A DNA stretch of 27,949 bases from Bigelowiella natans CCMP2755 (taxonomy: Eukaryota > Cercozoa > Chlorarachniophyceae): NCBI GenBank assembly GCA_000320545.1, contig ADNK01003012.1:1-27949 (forward strand). The letters run 5' to 3'. The number at the start of each line of letters is the position of its first letter. Position 1 is the first letter of the stretch. The notes under the pieces were generated by a model. The model was not told where the DNA came from. It did no database searches and saw only the letters and a program-made list of their open reading frames with translations. A program made the translations under genes and the position numbers. Of the stretch, positions 1-12,600 are shown in pieces.

Positions 1-12
1 AAATTATATTTA

Positions 13-14
<2 letters not shown>

Positions 15-56
<42 letters not shown>
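15..56. repeat. (AT)n microsatellite in an upstream intron of the NRPS gene
   Basis: An uninterrupted AT alternation ends about 65 bases before the acceptor of the first visible exon, so it probably lies in the intron that the window edge cuts. Confidence 0.9.
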
Positions 57-58
<2 letters not shown>

Positions 59-121
59 TAGCTCGATGCAGTGTTCTTTTATCCTTCATCCTCATTTTTT
101 CCAAATCCCTCCCCCCCTTAG

Positions 122-1399
122 TATTCTTTGCATTCCGAGTGGCTTGCACCTATACTTGCAAGAAGACAGTCCAGGTTTTTGAAATATTGGAGGGCCCAAT
201 TAACGCCACTTCCATCCCCGATGCCACTTCCCATGGATCGACTCCCGCCTCCAAGAAAGACGTATCAATGTGATTCGGTAGCGATTGATTGCTGCACATT
301 GTTAGATATTGTTGCACTACTACGTGTTCTTGCAGAACGTGCTAGAGCCCATAATATATATGCATTAAATAACCCTAATTTGAGCCAACACTACCACAAT
401 GCATAAAAAGGCCGCGTTCCGACTGAGCTCAAACGCTACAGAAGCTTTACGGAAAATGGCAAACAAATTAGGAGTGACACTCACAGCAGTTATGCTTGCG
501 ATCTACGAGGTTAGCATGAAGCACGTTCAACTGATAATTCACGTTAATGAACGTTGGACGCACTAACAGCCTATCTTAATCTCAGGTCTACCTTCATCAA
601 TATACTTCAAGCACCATATTGTTGCTTGGAATACAACTGCCTGCACGTGTTGAACCAGAGGTCAGCTCAACTCTAAAGAAGCCATTCAAGGCTTGATTTC
701 TATTGCAAGATACTACCAACAACTGATATTACCATTTCTTCTTTATCTGATCTACTGCAATATCTCAAGGTCACTCACATAGTCGGCCCGTTTTCCAATA
801 CCGTGCCAATGAGAATGGACTTGTCGGTACTTACAATCATTCTGCTCATACTTTATCATACTTCCCATTTTGTGATGAATCGCTGGAAACAGGACAGCCA
901 GCTTCTACCTTCGTATGCGATCTTAGAAGATAGATTCTATGGGATCATTCACCCTGTTCGTTATATTATTGCAATTCTTTTTCAGGGAGATCCAGCTTTT
1001 AAAAGCCTTGTACATGAAACACAACGAAACTTGACAAAAGCTGAAGCTCATCAAGAGTAAGTTTGGTTGTGATGATACCCAGGGATTACTTCGGGGTTAG
1101 AAGAGCATAAGTAGCAGATCTACGATTTTTATTCATTGAATACACTTATAATTATATATATATTCAAATACTCATCTTTTAGGTGTCCACTTGCTACCCT
1201 TCTGAAAGAGACATCAAACAGATTGTCTAAAAATGATAAGAAAGAAGTTGTGCAATCACCAGCTTCTGCATCATCACCAACACCACCACCATCATTATCA
1301 CTATCCTCACCATCAGCCGCTGCAGCTGATGGTGCTATGATGGGGATTCGCATCGCTCCTGATGCAACTCCAGAAAACCTTCATGCGGTAAATTTGGAC

Positions 1400-1444
<45 letters not shown>

Positions 1445-2388
1445 TAGATAGAGCCTTCATCATTAAATTACTTCTTGGTCCATTACTGAGCAGCAGCTGC
1501 TTATGCCTCCCATTCACGTATGTTACTATCTTCGCGTTATTACAACACATCTCACTATAGGTGTTTGCTTGGGAGGAAACACCACCTTCTCTGACGTCAC
1601 TCGGGACTTCTACTTTGAACGCAATGGTACATAAGAAAGAATCACTTCAAGTCAACATCCCCACCTTGTTTTCTCGATATAGTCATAGAACATGTAGTCG
1701 ATGACCGGAAATTCAATTCAACAATCATTATAGAGTGAATGAATGAATATCCAACCGTATCATCATCGATGTGGTAGGCCCTAGGTGTGGAAGCTAAGAC
1801 AACGTCGATGGGTGGCATGCAGCTAACACCGCTAGAGGTTCCAATGGCTGCTTCTCCAGGTCGTTCATACTTTCCTCATTTTGTCAATAAAGTGATGAAT
1901 GTATAAGAGCCTCGCACCCAATTGATTTTCGAAGAAGGTCGTCCTATTAATCCCCCCCTCCCCTCCTTTTTACTGCGTGATCCTGCAACTATCAGGTGGA
2001 GGGTGTCTAGTAGCGTTGAATGCGGGGATCGTTCACGGCAAAATAGCAGGGTAAAGCCAACTAAAGATTACAGGGCTAGGAAGCTCATCTTTTGTAGTCA
2101 TCGTTATTCGTACGATCATCAATACCACTACCTTTTCGCTAACGAGTTGATATTTCCTAATTTTTTTACAAATCAGGAAACTAGTGTTTCAGACGGATGT
2201 TCTGGAGCGAGACAGTGGAAAGCGTATGGCCAGGTATTATGATTGAGATCAGAAGAGAGCATATCAACGTTGAATTTCTTCTACGGGGTACTAGATAAGA
2301 TATGGTGTGTGTCAATCCTATTAGGCATTTTGAAGAATTGGCATCATCATTAGCTGCTACTGGCGAGGCTGCAACCTCGTCGATGAAA
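122..2388 (+). other. Module 1 condensation (C) domain, C-terminal half, over exons 1-11
   Basis: Exon 1 carries the typical middle-of-C-domain stretch FLKYWRAQL followed by a proline-rich [16 protein letters not shown]. This matches [23 protein letters not shown] in module 2 and [23 protein letters not shown] in module 3. Exons 2-3 give [14 protein letters not shown] and [20 protein letters not shown], and exon 4 [11 protein letters not shown] (compare [11 protein letters not shown] in module 2). Exons 9-10 give the closing stretch with [10 protein letters not shown]. The HHxxxDG half lies before the window, so catalytic competence cannot be judged. Exon 6 carries an insert rich in Ser, Pro and Ala that is absent from the other two C domains. 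Confidence 0.85.
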
Positions 2389-3427
2389 GTAGGAACTTAG
2401 ACAGCCTCTCTCTCCCTCTCTGTGGTCTGATGAGAAGATATAATATTATTGCTGTTTTGATGTTGTAATGATTGAGGTTGTGATGGTGTACACTGCCTAC
2501 TTCCTTTGACATAGATATCGGATCTCTCCATGGTTTCGAGGGAAGAGTATGACCTGGTGAGCCGCCATTTCGATGTGTGCGGCGTGTGTGTATGAAAGAA
2601 GATTGGATCAGTGAATAAGAGAACAAATAGGTGTGGAGCGGTATAGTATAACCGCCGTCACACTTTCATCATTTGTCGAGCAATTGTGATTGAAGACAAT
2701 ATGATGATTCCATGTGGACATCATATCGACACTACATTGTGTGAATGTTATTTCTCCCAGTTGTTATTCCACGTTATAAAATGAATCATCTTGCTATTGC
2801 ATGCCACAATCAGCTTCTTGGAACTTTCAACGGAAGGAAGAAGGAGCTACCCAAGAAAAAGTTCCTGCATCACCTGGTTGAGGTAGGAAACAATATTATT
2901 TATTATTACCGAAAATCGTGAAAATTATTGTAGTTGCTACTGGCACTATTATTGCTTGGAAAGCACAATACACATCGCACACTACTACCAACCACCACTG
3001 CTACTGCTGCAACTAATACAACTACTACCACACACTTTGTACACAACTTTCTTTCAGGATGCAGTCCTACAACACCCCGACACTATCGCTATTGAGTCTA
3101 AACTCGGCAGGTGCATATGTGAGCTCCATTCTGTAGTTCGTATTAGGCGTTCAGTGATTACTTTTCCACAGTTTTTGCACGGCATGACTTGAAGAAATCT
3201 TCGTCGTCCTATTAATTATTGCACTACGCACTTGTTCATTAATCGAATCAATGAAATACCTAACAATTTGCAGTTTGACGTATAAAGAGTTAAACGATCA
3301 AGCAAATTGTTTGGGTAATATATATGGTGTTTGTAGCAATACGGGTCTCTCCTCTCTACTTTTCCTTATGATATTAATGCGTAACATATTACTACTGAGT
3401 GCAAAATATTAATGGCTTATATGTATA

Positions 3428-3472
<45 letters not shown>

Positions 3473-3661
3473 TATATGTTGGCAGCTCGTTATCTTCGAT
3501 TCTTATCCGTTGGAATTGACCGCCCTGTTCCTGTAATGATGCCGCGATCTCCAAAACTATTTGTGGTGTTGCTGGCAATACTTAAATCTGGAGGCTGCTG
3601 CATGCCCCTGGTACTACTAATACTACTACTACTCTTTCTACAACAACAACAGCTAGTACTA

Positions 3662-3692
<31 letters not shown>

Positions 3693-6536
3693 ATTAACCG
3701 GTTTTTATGGTTACTTTCGGGTCCTTTGGAACATATTTATGTGTTAAATGGTAGTTGTTTTCCTAATGTTGCAACAACAACTATCTAGGATCCTGATTAT
3801 CCGGAATCAAGGCTGAAATATATGCTTCGAGAGTCTCAGGTGCGTTATCCATTAGTGGTAATGGGTTATAGTACTTGTGACAGTAATGGCATTATCGGCC
3901 CACTTCGTCAGCATCACCATCAACCTCTAAACAAGGTTTTTTTGGCGCGGACCTACTGCATTATTTAGGCAAAATTAATAATAACTACCAGCAAGTTGAA
4001 GAGAGTGATTCCAATTGAAAGTCTCTCCTCCTCCTCCTCCTCCTCCTCCTCCTCAGCAGGGCCTTTAAAGGTCGGTGCTAAGTTATTGGATATGATATCT
4101 TAAAATACCCACACTAGTAACGCTGAGCATGCACCTAAAGCCCTTGAATCATGCCATTAGCAGGTTGCTACTGCTCCTGAGATCCTTGAAGTTGATGATA
4201 CAATCTTTTGGGAAACGATTGTAAGTCCCGGGAACAATCGAGATAACCTTGCGGTACTGAAGATATAATCTCTTCCAATTGATGATATTATTGCATATGT
4301 AGTCACCTGATTAGTACTGTTTTCCTCCCTTTTGGAATAACAGAGCATGCCTTCGGCTAGTACTTCTGATTTAGCCTATTTGCTTTACACCTCGGGATCG
4401 ACTGGGAAACCAAAAGGTAGTTTGCTTTTGCTTCTTCCAGCAGCAACATATCGAAGCCTCAGAATGATGATGACGATCATGATGACGATGACGACGACGA
4501 TGATGATGATCGCGACTGTTTTTCATTATTGTATAAGATTTGATGGGGTAATGATTTCTATTATGATCCAATACAGGAGTTATGCTCCGTCATTGCGGTC
4601 TGGTGAATTACGTACTGTGGCATATTGAGTTTTATGAGCAAAGTAATGATCAGTCACACTGTGAGATCACCCTCCTCCCCCCATCCCCTTGATTCTTCCT
4701 CTCGCCTTGTTGCAGCAGTTGTTTCTAACTTCTTTTTCCGATGGCGGTAGCATCTGAAGATAGAGCCGGTCATGTGGCAAGCACAGCCTTCGATGCGTCA
4801 ATGGCCGAAACATGGTATACTAATCACACACGTATACTCTAATCACTTCATTAAGCGTTTTATCCTTGTTCACTCATCGTTGTCCATCATCATTTATAAC
4901 CCGCTCTGCTGATTCAAACAGGCCAACTCTCTGTTCTGGGGGTACTCTCGTGTTGTTGCCTGATTCCAATATTCGGTTGGATCCAAAGCTGCTCTGTGAA
5001 TGGTATGCTGATGAAGGTAATAAGGAGATACTAATAACACTACAGGAGCTTCTAACAGAAGAGAAGAAATTGCAAAAAAATGTTTTCACCCTCGTGTTAT
5101 GTGATTCACTTTAATACGTCCCATGTGTCTAATTCCCATCACTAGTGTCCCATGTGTCTAATTCCCATCACTAGTGTAAAGAGTGACTCGATTGTTGACC
5201 TTAACCATACCCACAGGCATTCATATTTCCTTCCTTACAACTCAACTGGCGGAAAGCGTTCTCGCTCTCGGAAGCGCCTCTGCACCTAGCACAGCTGCTG
5301 CTGCTGCTGATACTCCAGCAGTCAAGAAATCGATGGCCGATGCAGGGAAGGCTACGAATAAACTGCTCGTACCAACTCCAACCTCCCGCAGTAATGTTGA
5401 TAAGATCTTAGATGCAGCTTCTGGTTCTGCTTATCCTAAACACCTCCGACTACGAATCTTATTCACTGGTGGAGATAAACTGCATGGTGGCCCTCCAAAG
5501 AGCGCCCCATTCGAGCTTGTACGTGTTCTAACACTGCTGCTGCTAATACGTTCTTCAACACCCCCCCCCCCCCCCCCTTTCCTGCAACGCGTCTTGGTTT
5601 CACTTGAACAATAGCCTAAGTTCAGGATTTTATGCTTTTTGTTCGCTTTGAAAGGTGAATATTTATGGACCGACTGAAGCAACAATTAATGTAACCCTCT
5701 GCAAAGTTCCCCATGGCCAGGCGACACCACCTCCGATTGGCAAACCGGTAACAACCAAACAACAGCAGTTGCAGTAATAGCAGTTTTTGTATGATCGTAA
5801 AGCAAGAAGAGGCCAGCATGTTCGTATTAATTGAGAGATGTCGGTGAAATACCTAGTGTAGTTCAGTGGCGGATGGTGCTGGATGGAATATGTTGGGAAT
5901 ATATAATCCGTCGGCACATTTCTATGAATGATCTAAAATGATTTGGTTTTTTAATGATTATATTTTTAAAAAGTATTATTGTTGTTATTCCTAACAGGTT
6001 CCAAATATGCGAGTGTATATTCTCACTCAAAACTTGAAGCCATGCCCGCTTGGTGTTTATGGAGACTTATATATCGCAGGGGTTTATTCCAACAAACTAA
6101 ATAATAACCACTATCCTCACTACAACGGGATTGAATGTTCTAATTTTCTCCTTTTACTTACATTATACAGGTGCAACTTGCGAGAGGGTATCTCAATAGG
6201 CCTGATTTGACGAGAGAACGTTTCCTTCCTGATCCATTCTTTGTTTCTACCCGCGAAGAAAAGCAGGGAGTGAAGGAAGGAGGAGGACGAGAAGGCGGTC
6301 CTGAGGAAAGTAGGATGTATAAAACAGGAGATGGTAGTATCTACGACAACTGTACAAAGAACTAACAAATTTATCTTGAAATTTAGAATTATATCTGCAA
6401 CTACTACCCATGTATTCCATCGTGATTTTGACGTTTGTTCTGTGTGGTGATGTTCCTTGGCGTAGTTGCACGGTTTCTTCCATCTGGAGAGGTAGAGTTC
6501 CTGGGTCGAAGAGATACACAGGTACACACAAATATC

Positions 6537-6616
<80 letters not shown>

Positions 6617-9600
6617 GAGAATGATATATCCTAAATTCTTCCTCTCTGCTGTGTTGTGCATGCAGGTTAAAATTCGTGGGTACAGAATTGAGCTTGGAGA
6701 AATTGAGACAGTCCTTATAAGCGTTCCTGAGATATCCGCTGCAACGGTCATTGCTAGAGGGGAGGAAGATTCAATGAATAGTGGCAAAATTCTTGTTGCT
6801 TATATTGTCCCAGTTAACTCAATAGGCGTGAAACTTAAGGTACCAATCACAACAGCAATGATTGCAATTTGGTGATCGATCTTTTTATATCATTTTAAGT
6901 GCAGCATTATTGGTATATACCCTGCCATTACTTTACACATTTTCCTGCAATCTTGATCACTATAGCGGTGCTGTTTTGATGAGTGACGATGAAAAAGGAT
7001 GGTAACGTCGATGGTGAATGGATGATTGGATATAACTGTTCGTATACTGTTGCAGGGTACCAATGAAGACAAAGGCCAGCAAACCGAAGTAAAGGAAGAT
7101 AAAGATTCTATGGATTTTATTCGCCTAAAAGCAAGTGATGCTGTGAAGGCTGCACTACCTGCATATATGGTCCCAACAGCCTATGTGGTGCTTCCGTCTC
7201 TTCCTCTCACTCCCAATGGAAAGATAAAGAGGAATGCTTTGCCTGCCCCATGCGCTCAGGACATGAGGGCTACAGATGGGAAGAAACACTACAAATACAC
7301 TGCGCCCTCCAGTAAAGCTGAGTGTCTGATTGCTGATGCTGTTGCGGATACTTTGGGGTTATCCAGGACCGGAATATCTATGTCTGATAGCTTTTTCTCC
7401 CTCGGTGGCCATTCTCTCAGTGTGTCAAGACTTTTGAGCAGAATAAGGATATTAGGCATCATGCATCTTTCAATAACAGATGTGTATAAATCTCCGACAC
7501 TAAAAGACCTTGCTTCTCTTCTTACCGACGAGCAAGCTACTAATCGATTAGCATTATTACGTGGCGGTGGTGATGTTGATAGCATCGAAAAGACTGGACA
7601 ACAGGCACTTGTGAATAATACAGAGAACACTGAGAAACTAGTTTCAGATCGAGACCGCCAAAACAATAATACCCTTACACCTAATATAGATTCAGGAGAA
7701 AGGAAAGATAGACCGCTATTATTGCTTGAAGATGAAGGTCGGGAAAGCGATTTGAAAGAGGAAAATGCGCCTTATTCTTCCTTATCCCAAGCACCGAATT
7801 TCACTATGACCTTGGAACAAATAGAAAAAATGTATTCATGTAAAGATCAAGAAGGGATGCATTTGTCGTTTAATCAAGAATCAATGTACACTCAGCATAG
7901 ACGAAACTCTAATGCTAGTAGAGCATATAATACAAGATTTGCTGCAGAGATGAAAAGAGAGGAAGTTGACTTCAAACGGCTGCGAAAGTGTCTATGGATG
8001 CTTCATAAGCACCATACTTCACTTCGCACACGCTTTTCACCTGGAAAAGATGGAGATTCCCCTCGTCAGCATATAGTTCCTTTATCTTCGTTTGAAATGG
8101 ATTATGTTGAGATCGACGACTTCAAGCAGCAATCTCAAAATCTACTCAAAGAAGTGCGAAATCTGGCCAGCAAGAGATTTGACCTGGAGAAGGGAAATGT
8201 CTCGAGGATAATAATAGCTCACAAGCAAGATGGCAAGACAAGTATATTCACATGGGCAATACACCATATTTCCATCGATCTATGGAGTTTTGCAGAATTA
8301 CTCTCAAGCTTGGGAAAAGCATACGCTTCAACAGGAAACCCATCAATGACAGTACAGGGTCCTCCTCCTCTCCAGTATATTCAAGTAGTTCCATCATTAA
8401 GAAATTGGGAATCCGAGCGGAAGGAAAAGGTGCATGGTTTCTGGCAACAGACCTTAGCACCGCCATTGCCGGTATTGGATATGCCATTGGATAGACCACG
8501 ACCGCCAAAGCAAAGCTATAGAGGAGCTTCCATGGGGCTGGACATACCTCCTGAGCTTGCAACAAGAATCAGGGCATTAGCCATGGGAGAAGGCGTCTCC
8601 CTCAATACACTGATGCTTACTGCGTATTTCATTTTGCTTCAAAAATATACGCACCAAGACGACCTCATCGTCGGGGTTCCAACAGCCGGAAGAGACCAGC
8701 TTGAACATGAACGATGTTGTGGCTACTTCGTCAATCCTGTACCCTTGAGGCTCTCCCTGATTGGAGATCCACGATTCGTAGATACTCTGAAAAGGGCACA
8801 TTTAGCCCTCACGCAGGCCATGGAGCATTCCACTATTCCCATCGCTGAGCTGGTGAAATCCGTTGTGAAAGTTGGTAAAAGAGATACAAGTAGGCCCATG
8901 CTGTTCCAGACGCTCTTTGTCACTCAAAAGCCTCACAAACTAGGAAATGAAGGGTTGGCATTCTTCTTCACGGATACGCCTGGAGTATCGCTGCAACTAG
9001 AAGCACACGATTCGGCAGCAACAAAATCTCCACCCTCTGGTGGCTCTCATAAGTTGGAGATGAAGTCTTTCGTGCTTGGACAAGAATTCGCAGAATATGA
9101 TATTGCCGTCATGATTGCTGAATCTCCAGCAAGGCTAGCAGCTAGTTTCCAATACAACACTGATATATTCAATAAAGATACAATCAACCGTTTTTCGAGG
9201 CACTACCTTGCTATATTATCATCAATTGTTAGAAATCCAAGCGCCTATCTCTCCAAGGTGTCTGCAGTGCCTCCCTGTGAGTACCGTGATATTATGCGGT
9301 GGAATAGTGTCAAATTACCTTTTCAAACAAGAAAGTGCTTGCACGAGATTGTAGAAGAAACGGTACAAAGGCATCCTGATAGCGTTGCTGTGGAGGGTGT
9401 GGTTGGTGGAGGGAAGAAAGAGCGACAACAATTTACCTATCGGAAGCTGAATGAAAAGGCGAATCAATTGGCACATTACCTGCGCTTCAAAGGAGTTGAG
9501 AGTAATAGTTTGGTGCTAATCTTACTTAAGAGATGTCCGACGTATATCGTCTCCCTGCTTGCAGTTCTAAAAGCTGGAGGAGCTTGTGTACCAATCGACC

Positions 9601-12600
9601 CAAAGTATCCTCCGGAAAGAATCAAACACATAGTTGAACTTGCTGGTTCAAACTGCCTTGTTTTGACAGAGAAGAAACTATTTGAGGAGAAGTTTCCTAA
9701 TTTCTTTTCGGAAAAGAAGAATGCAGCCACTTCTACTTCATCGTATTTGCAGCAGCAACAACAACAACAACAAAAGCAACAACGACCGTATCCTCTTCCC
9801 CCTCTTTTCCTAGATTCAGATAGCAATCTGTCAAAGCTTTTAGCGCGAGGATGCACTGAAAATCTACCTAGAGCACCAAATCTTTCGCCAGAAAGTACTG
9901 CATTTGTCATTTTTACTTCCGGAAGTACCGGTAAACCTAAGGGTGTCATGTTGCGACATCGAGGATTGGCGGCTTACATCGCTTGGCATATTGAAAAATT
10001 TGAAATGTCTCAGAGTGACAGGGTTTCGCACCTTGCATCCGTAGCATTTGATGCCTCTATGGCGGAGACCTGGCCAACACTGGCTATTGGTGGTACTTTG
10101 GTTCAAATACCAGCAGGAGAACGAAGGGTTGTTGCAGATTCAAAGTGCTTCGATCGATGGATCACAGAAAACAAAATCACAGTATCCTTTCTACCTACTG
10201 TTGTTCTGGAAGCATTTCTTGATATGAAGCACGATAACTGCCATCATGCTTTGAGGCTAGTTTTTACAGGCGGAGATAAGCTACACCGAGGACCACAGAA
10301 GGGGGCAAAGTATGCTGTTTTGAACAACTATGGGCCTTGCGAAAACACAATTGGATGTACATGCATAGAGGTGCCATTCGACTACAAGCCTCCGCCCTTT
10401 ATCATCGGCTCACCAGCTCCAAATACACAATTGTTTGTACTGGATGATCATAGGCAGATGTGTCCAATCGGCGTCAGTGGAGAGATTTACCTTGGTGGCC
10501 AGCAACTAGCCAAAGGGTATCTCGCTCGAAAAGATCTGACAAACCAACGATTCGTTGCATCTCCATTTAATCCTTCTGAACGCATTTACAAAACAGGGGA
10601 TATGGGGCGATATTTACCTGGTGGCCAAGTAGAGTTTCTGGGTAGACGTGATACACAAGTCAAAATAAGAGGAAATAGAATCGAAATGGGGGAGGTTGAG
10701 GCAGCGTTTCTATCCTTCAAAGGGGTTAGAGAAGTATGTGTTGTGTGTCGTGAAGATGATGATGGAGCTGGTGGGCGGCCTCGTAAGTCATTGGTAGCAT
10801 ATGTTGTACCACAAAGCGGATTCTTAACAGAACAGAATAGCTATTCCAAACGCAAAGAAGGCGGTGAAAAAGAGAAAACAAACACGGGAAAAGAAATGCA
10901 AGCATCACGCACCAGTAGTTCTTCTTCGAATGGTAGAAAGCTTGGTCAAAATGATCATCGGTTGGATTTGAGATCGCTGCGAGGGCATTTGAGGGCTACG
11001 TTACCAGAATTTATGGTTCCTTCTGCTATCGTTGTCCTCGAGCGATTTCCTCTCACTCCCAATGCTAAAATAGACCGTAGAGGCTTACCTCGCCCAGAAA
11101 GCGATGATGTGGCAGCAGGAGCTGACCGAATAGCTCCTCGCACGCCAGCAGAAACTACCGTGATCTCTGTTGCAGAGCAGGTTCTGGGTCTCCCCAAGAA
11201 TAGTGTGGGAATGAATGATAACTTCTTCGACTTAGGAGGCCATTCACTGTTGGCTGCAAAGTTGGTATCTCATTTGGAGGTACAGCTTACAATCACAGTG
11301 CCATTCGCTGCCATCTTTGACGAGCCTAATTTCGGGGCTTTGACACGACGCATTACTCTAGCTCGCTCCAATCCAAACGCAGCCCAACGAATACAAGACA
11401 TTAAAGTCATCAAAAGAGAGGAATCAAACACAGTGGAAATAGGGACTCCGAGAAGTCCATTTGGAGATTATGACTCAAAATTTGCCGCACCACGACTATC
11501 AGGAGATAGAAAACAGATGAGACGTTCGAATTCCTCCTTTACTATGCTCACCCAATCATCAGATGGCAACCGATATGGACCCAAGTCGTACAAAGATTCT
11601 CCGATGTCTGAATTCTTGCAACAACAGCAACACATATATGATGAGAACAACATGGATGCTGCCGCTGTTCCGAGCAACCCTCTCACTCCAATGCGTTTAG
11701 TGTCGGAGGACACATCTGCAGCGGTTGGCATCATGGATGACGACATCACACAACAGACTGAAGGAACTGAACGCGCAGGTACTGATATCGTAATAAACAG
11801 TGGTAATAGTCCCAGAACAGCGCGTCTTGCTCCACCAGCCTCTGCTCTGGCTACTTCTCCCTTCTCGTACTCGCATTTAACTTTAGGAACTACGCCTTTA
11901 AGGACGAGAAGGGGAGGGTTTGCAATAACTCCTTCCGCAGCTGCCTCTAATGAAACACCTCTTCATCGTGGGGGTGATGGTAATAGTAGTGTTGCTAGCA
12001 GGGAAGTTGCAGGAGCAGTCTCACCATCACTACAATTTGAGCCTGGGGAAGGGTATATGACTTACAATCAGCAGAGTCTTTGGTTCATGCACTCGCTTGA
12101 TGTTGCAGCTTCAAACGCGTATAAATGTTCATTTGCTATGGAGGTTGCAGGAGATCTCAATGGTGGTAAGGCATGCACGTGGGAAGACAAGTACACAACA
12201 ATCCGTGCTGCTTTTCAGCGCTTGGTTGATTCACACTCTAGTCTTCGTACAAGTTTTTGCGAGAGAAGAGGACAACCTGTCCAGAAAATCAGATCTCCTG
12301 GCTCTCCTGTAGATATTAAAGTAGTAGAAGAAGAAGGTAAGGGGGGGGCTCGATCAAGATGGCAGCACAATGACAACTCAAAGAATTTGCTTCTGCAAGC
12401 AATTCAATCCGAGTTGGAAGAGCCATTTGATTTAGAGACGGGTCCTATAGCGCGAATGCGTATTTTCCCATTATCACCATCGTCATCGTCATCGCCATCA
12501 TCGCCTTGGGCAGTTATAGTTTTTGTTGCTCACCACATCGTTGTCGATGGTTGGTCGGTCAAACAAATACTTCTTCCCAAGTTCAAGCAATATCTCCAAA

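Larger units (their letters stand above)
2814..7260 (+). other. Module 1 adenylation (A) domain, exons 12-28
   Basis: Core motifs are seen exon by exon: [11 protein letters not shown] (exon 14), [10 protein letters not shown] (15), DPDYPESRL (16), [11 protein letters not shown] (18), [10 protein letters not shown] (20), GGDKL (22), IYGPTEATI (23), [10 protein letters not shown] (24), QLARGYLN and YKTGD (25), FLGRRDTQ (26), [14 protein letters not shown] (27) and [10 protein letters not shown] (28, invariant lysine present). By alignment to GrsA positions I read the binding-pocket residues as D235 A236 A239 F278 F299 G301 I322 I330 N331. Asp235 argues for an alpha-amino acid; the substrate itself cannot be assigned. 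The strand between DPDYPESRL and the P-loop looks short, so a small exon may be missing between 3840 and 4163. Confidence 0.85.

Noticed and set aside
3476-3697. Small protein with a long leucine run
   Set aside because: Only 3486-3610 is coding (NRPS exon 15). The leucine run is the (TAC)n/(TGC)n tract of the following intron.
6404-6787. Tyr/Ile-repeat proteins on both strands around 6404-6875
   Set aside because: They are translations of the (AT)n tracts in intron 26 joined to true exon pieces in or out of frame.
7026-7055. Start of the giant open frame at 7026, which would make it a separate intronless gene
   Set aside because: The first ten residues ([10 protein letters not shown]) are intron sequence ending in TTGCAG. 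The frame continues the A domain of exon 27 in phase, and an NRPS starting at mid-A-domain makes no sense.
9476-9949. Cys-rich protein on the minus strand opposite the NRPS A domain
   Set aside because: It is the antisense shadow of the polyGln insert and surrounding A-domain codons.
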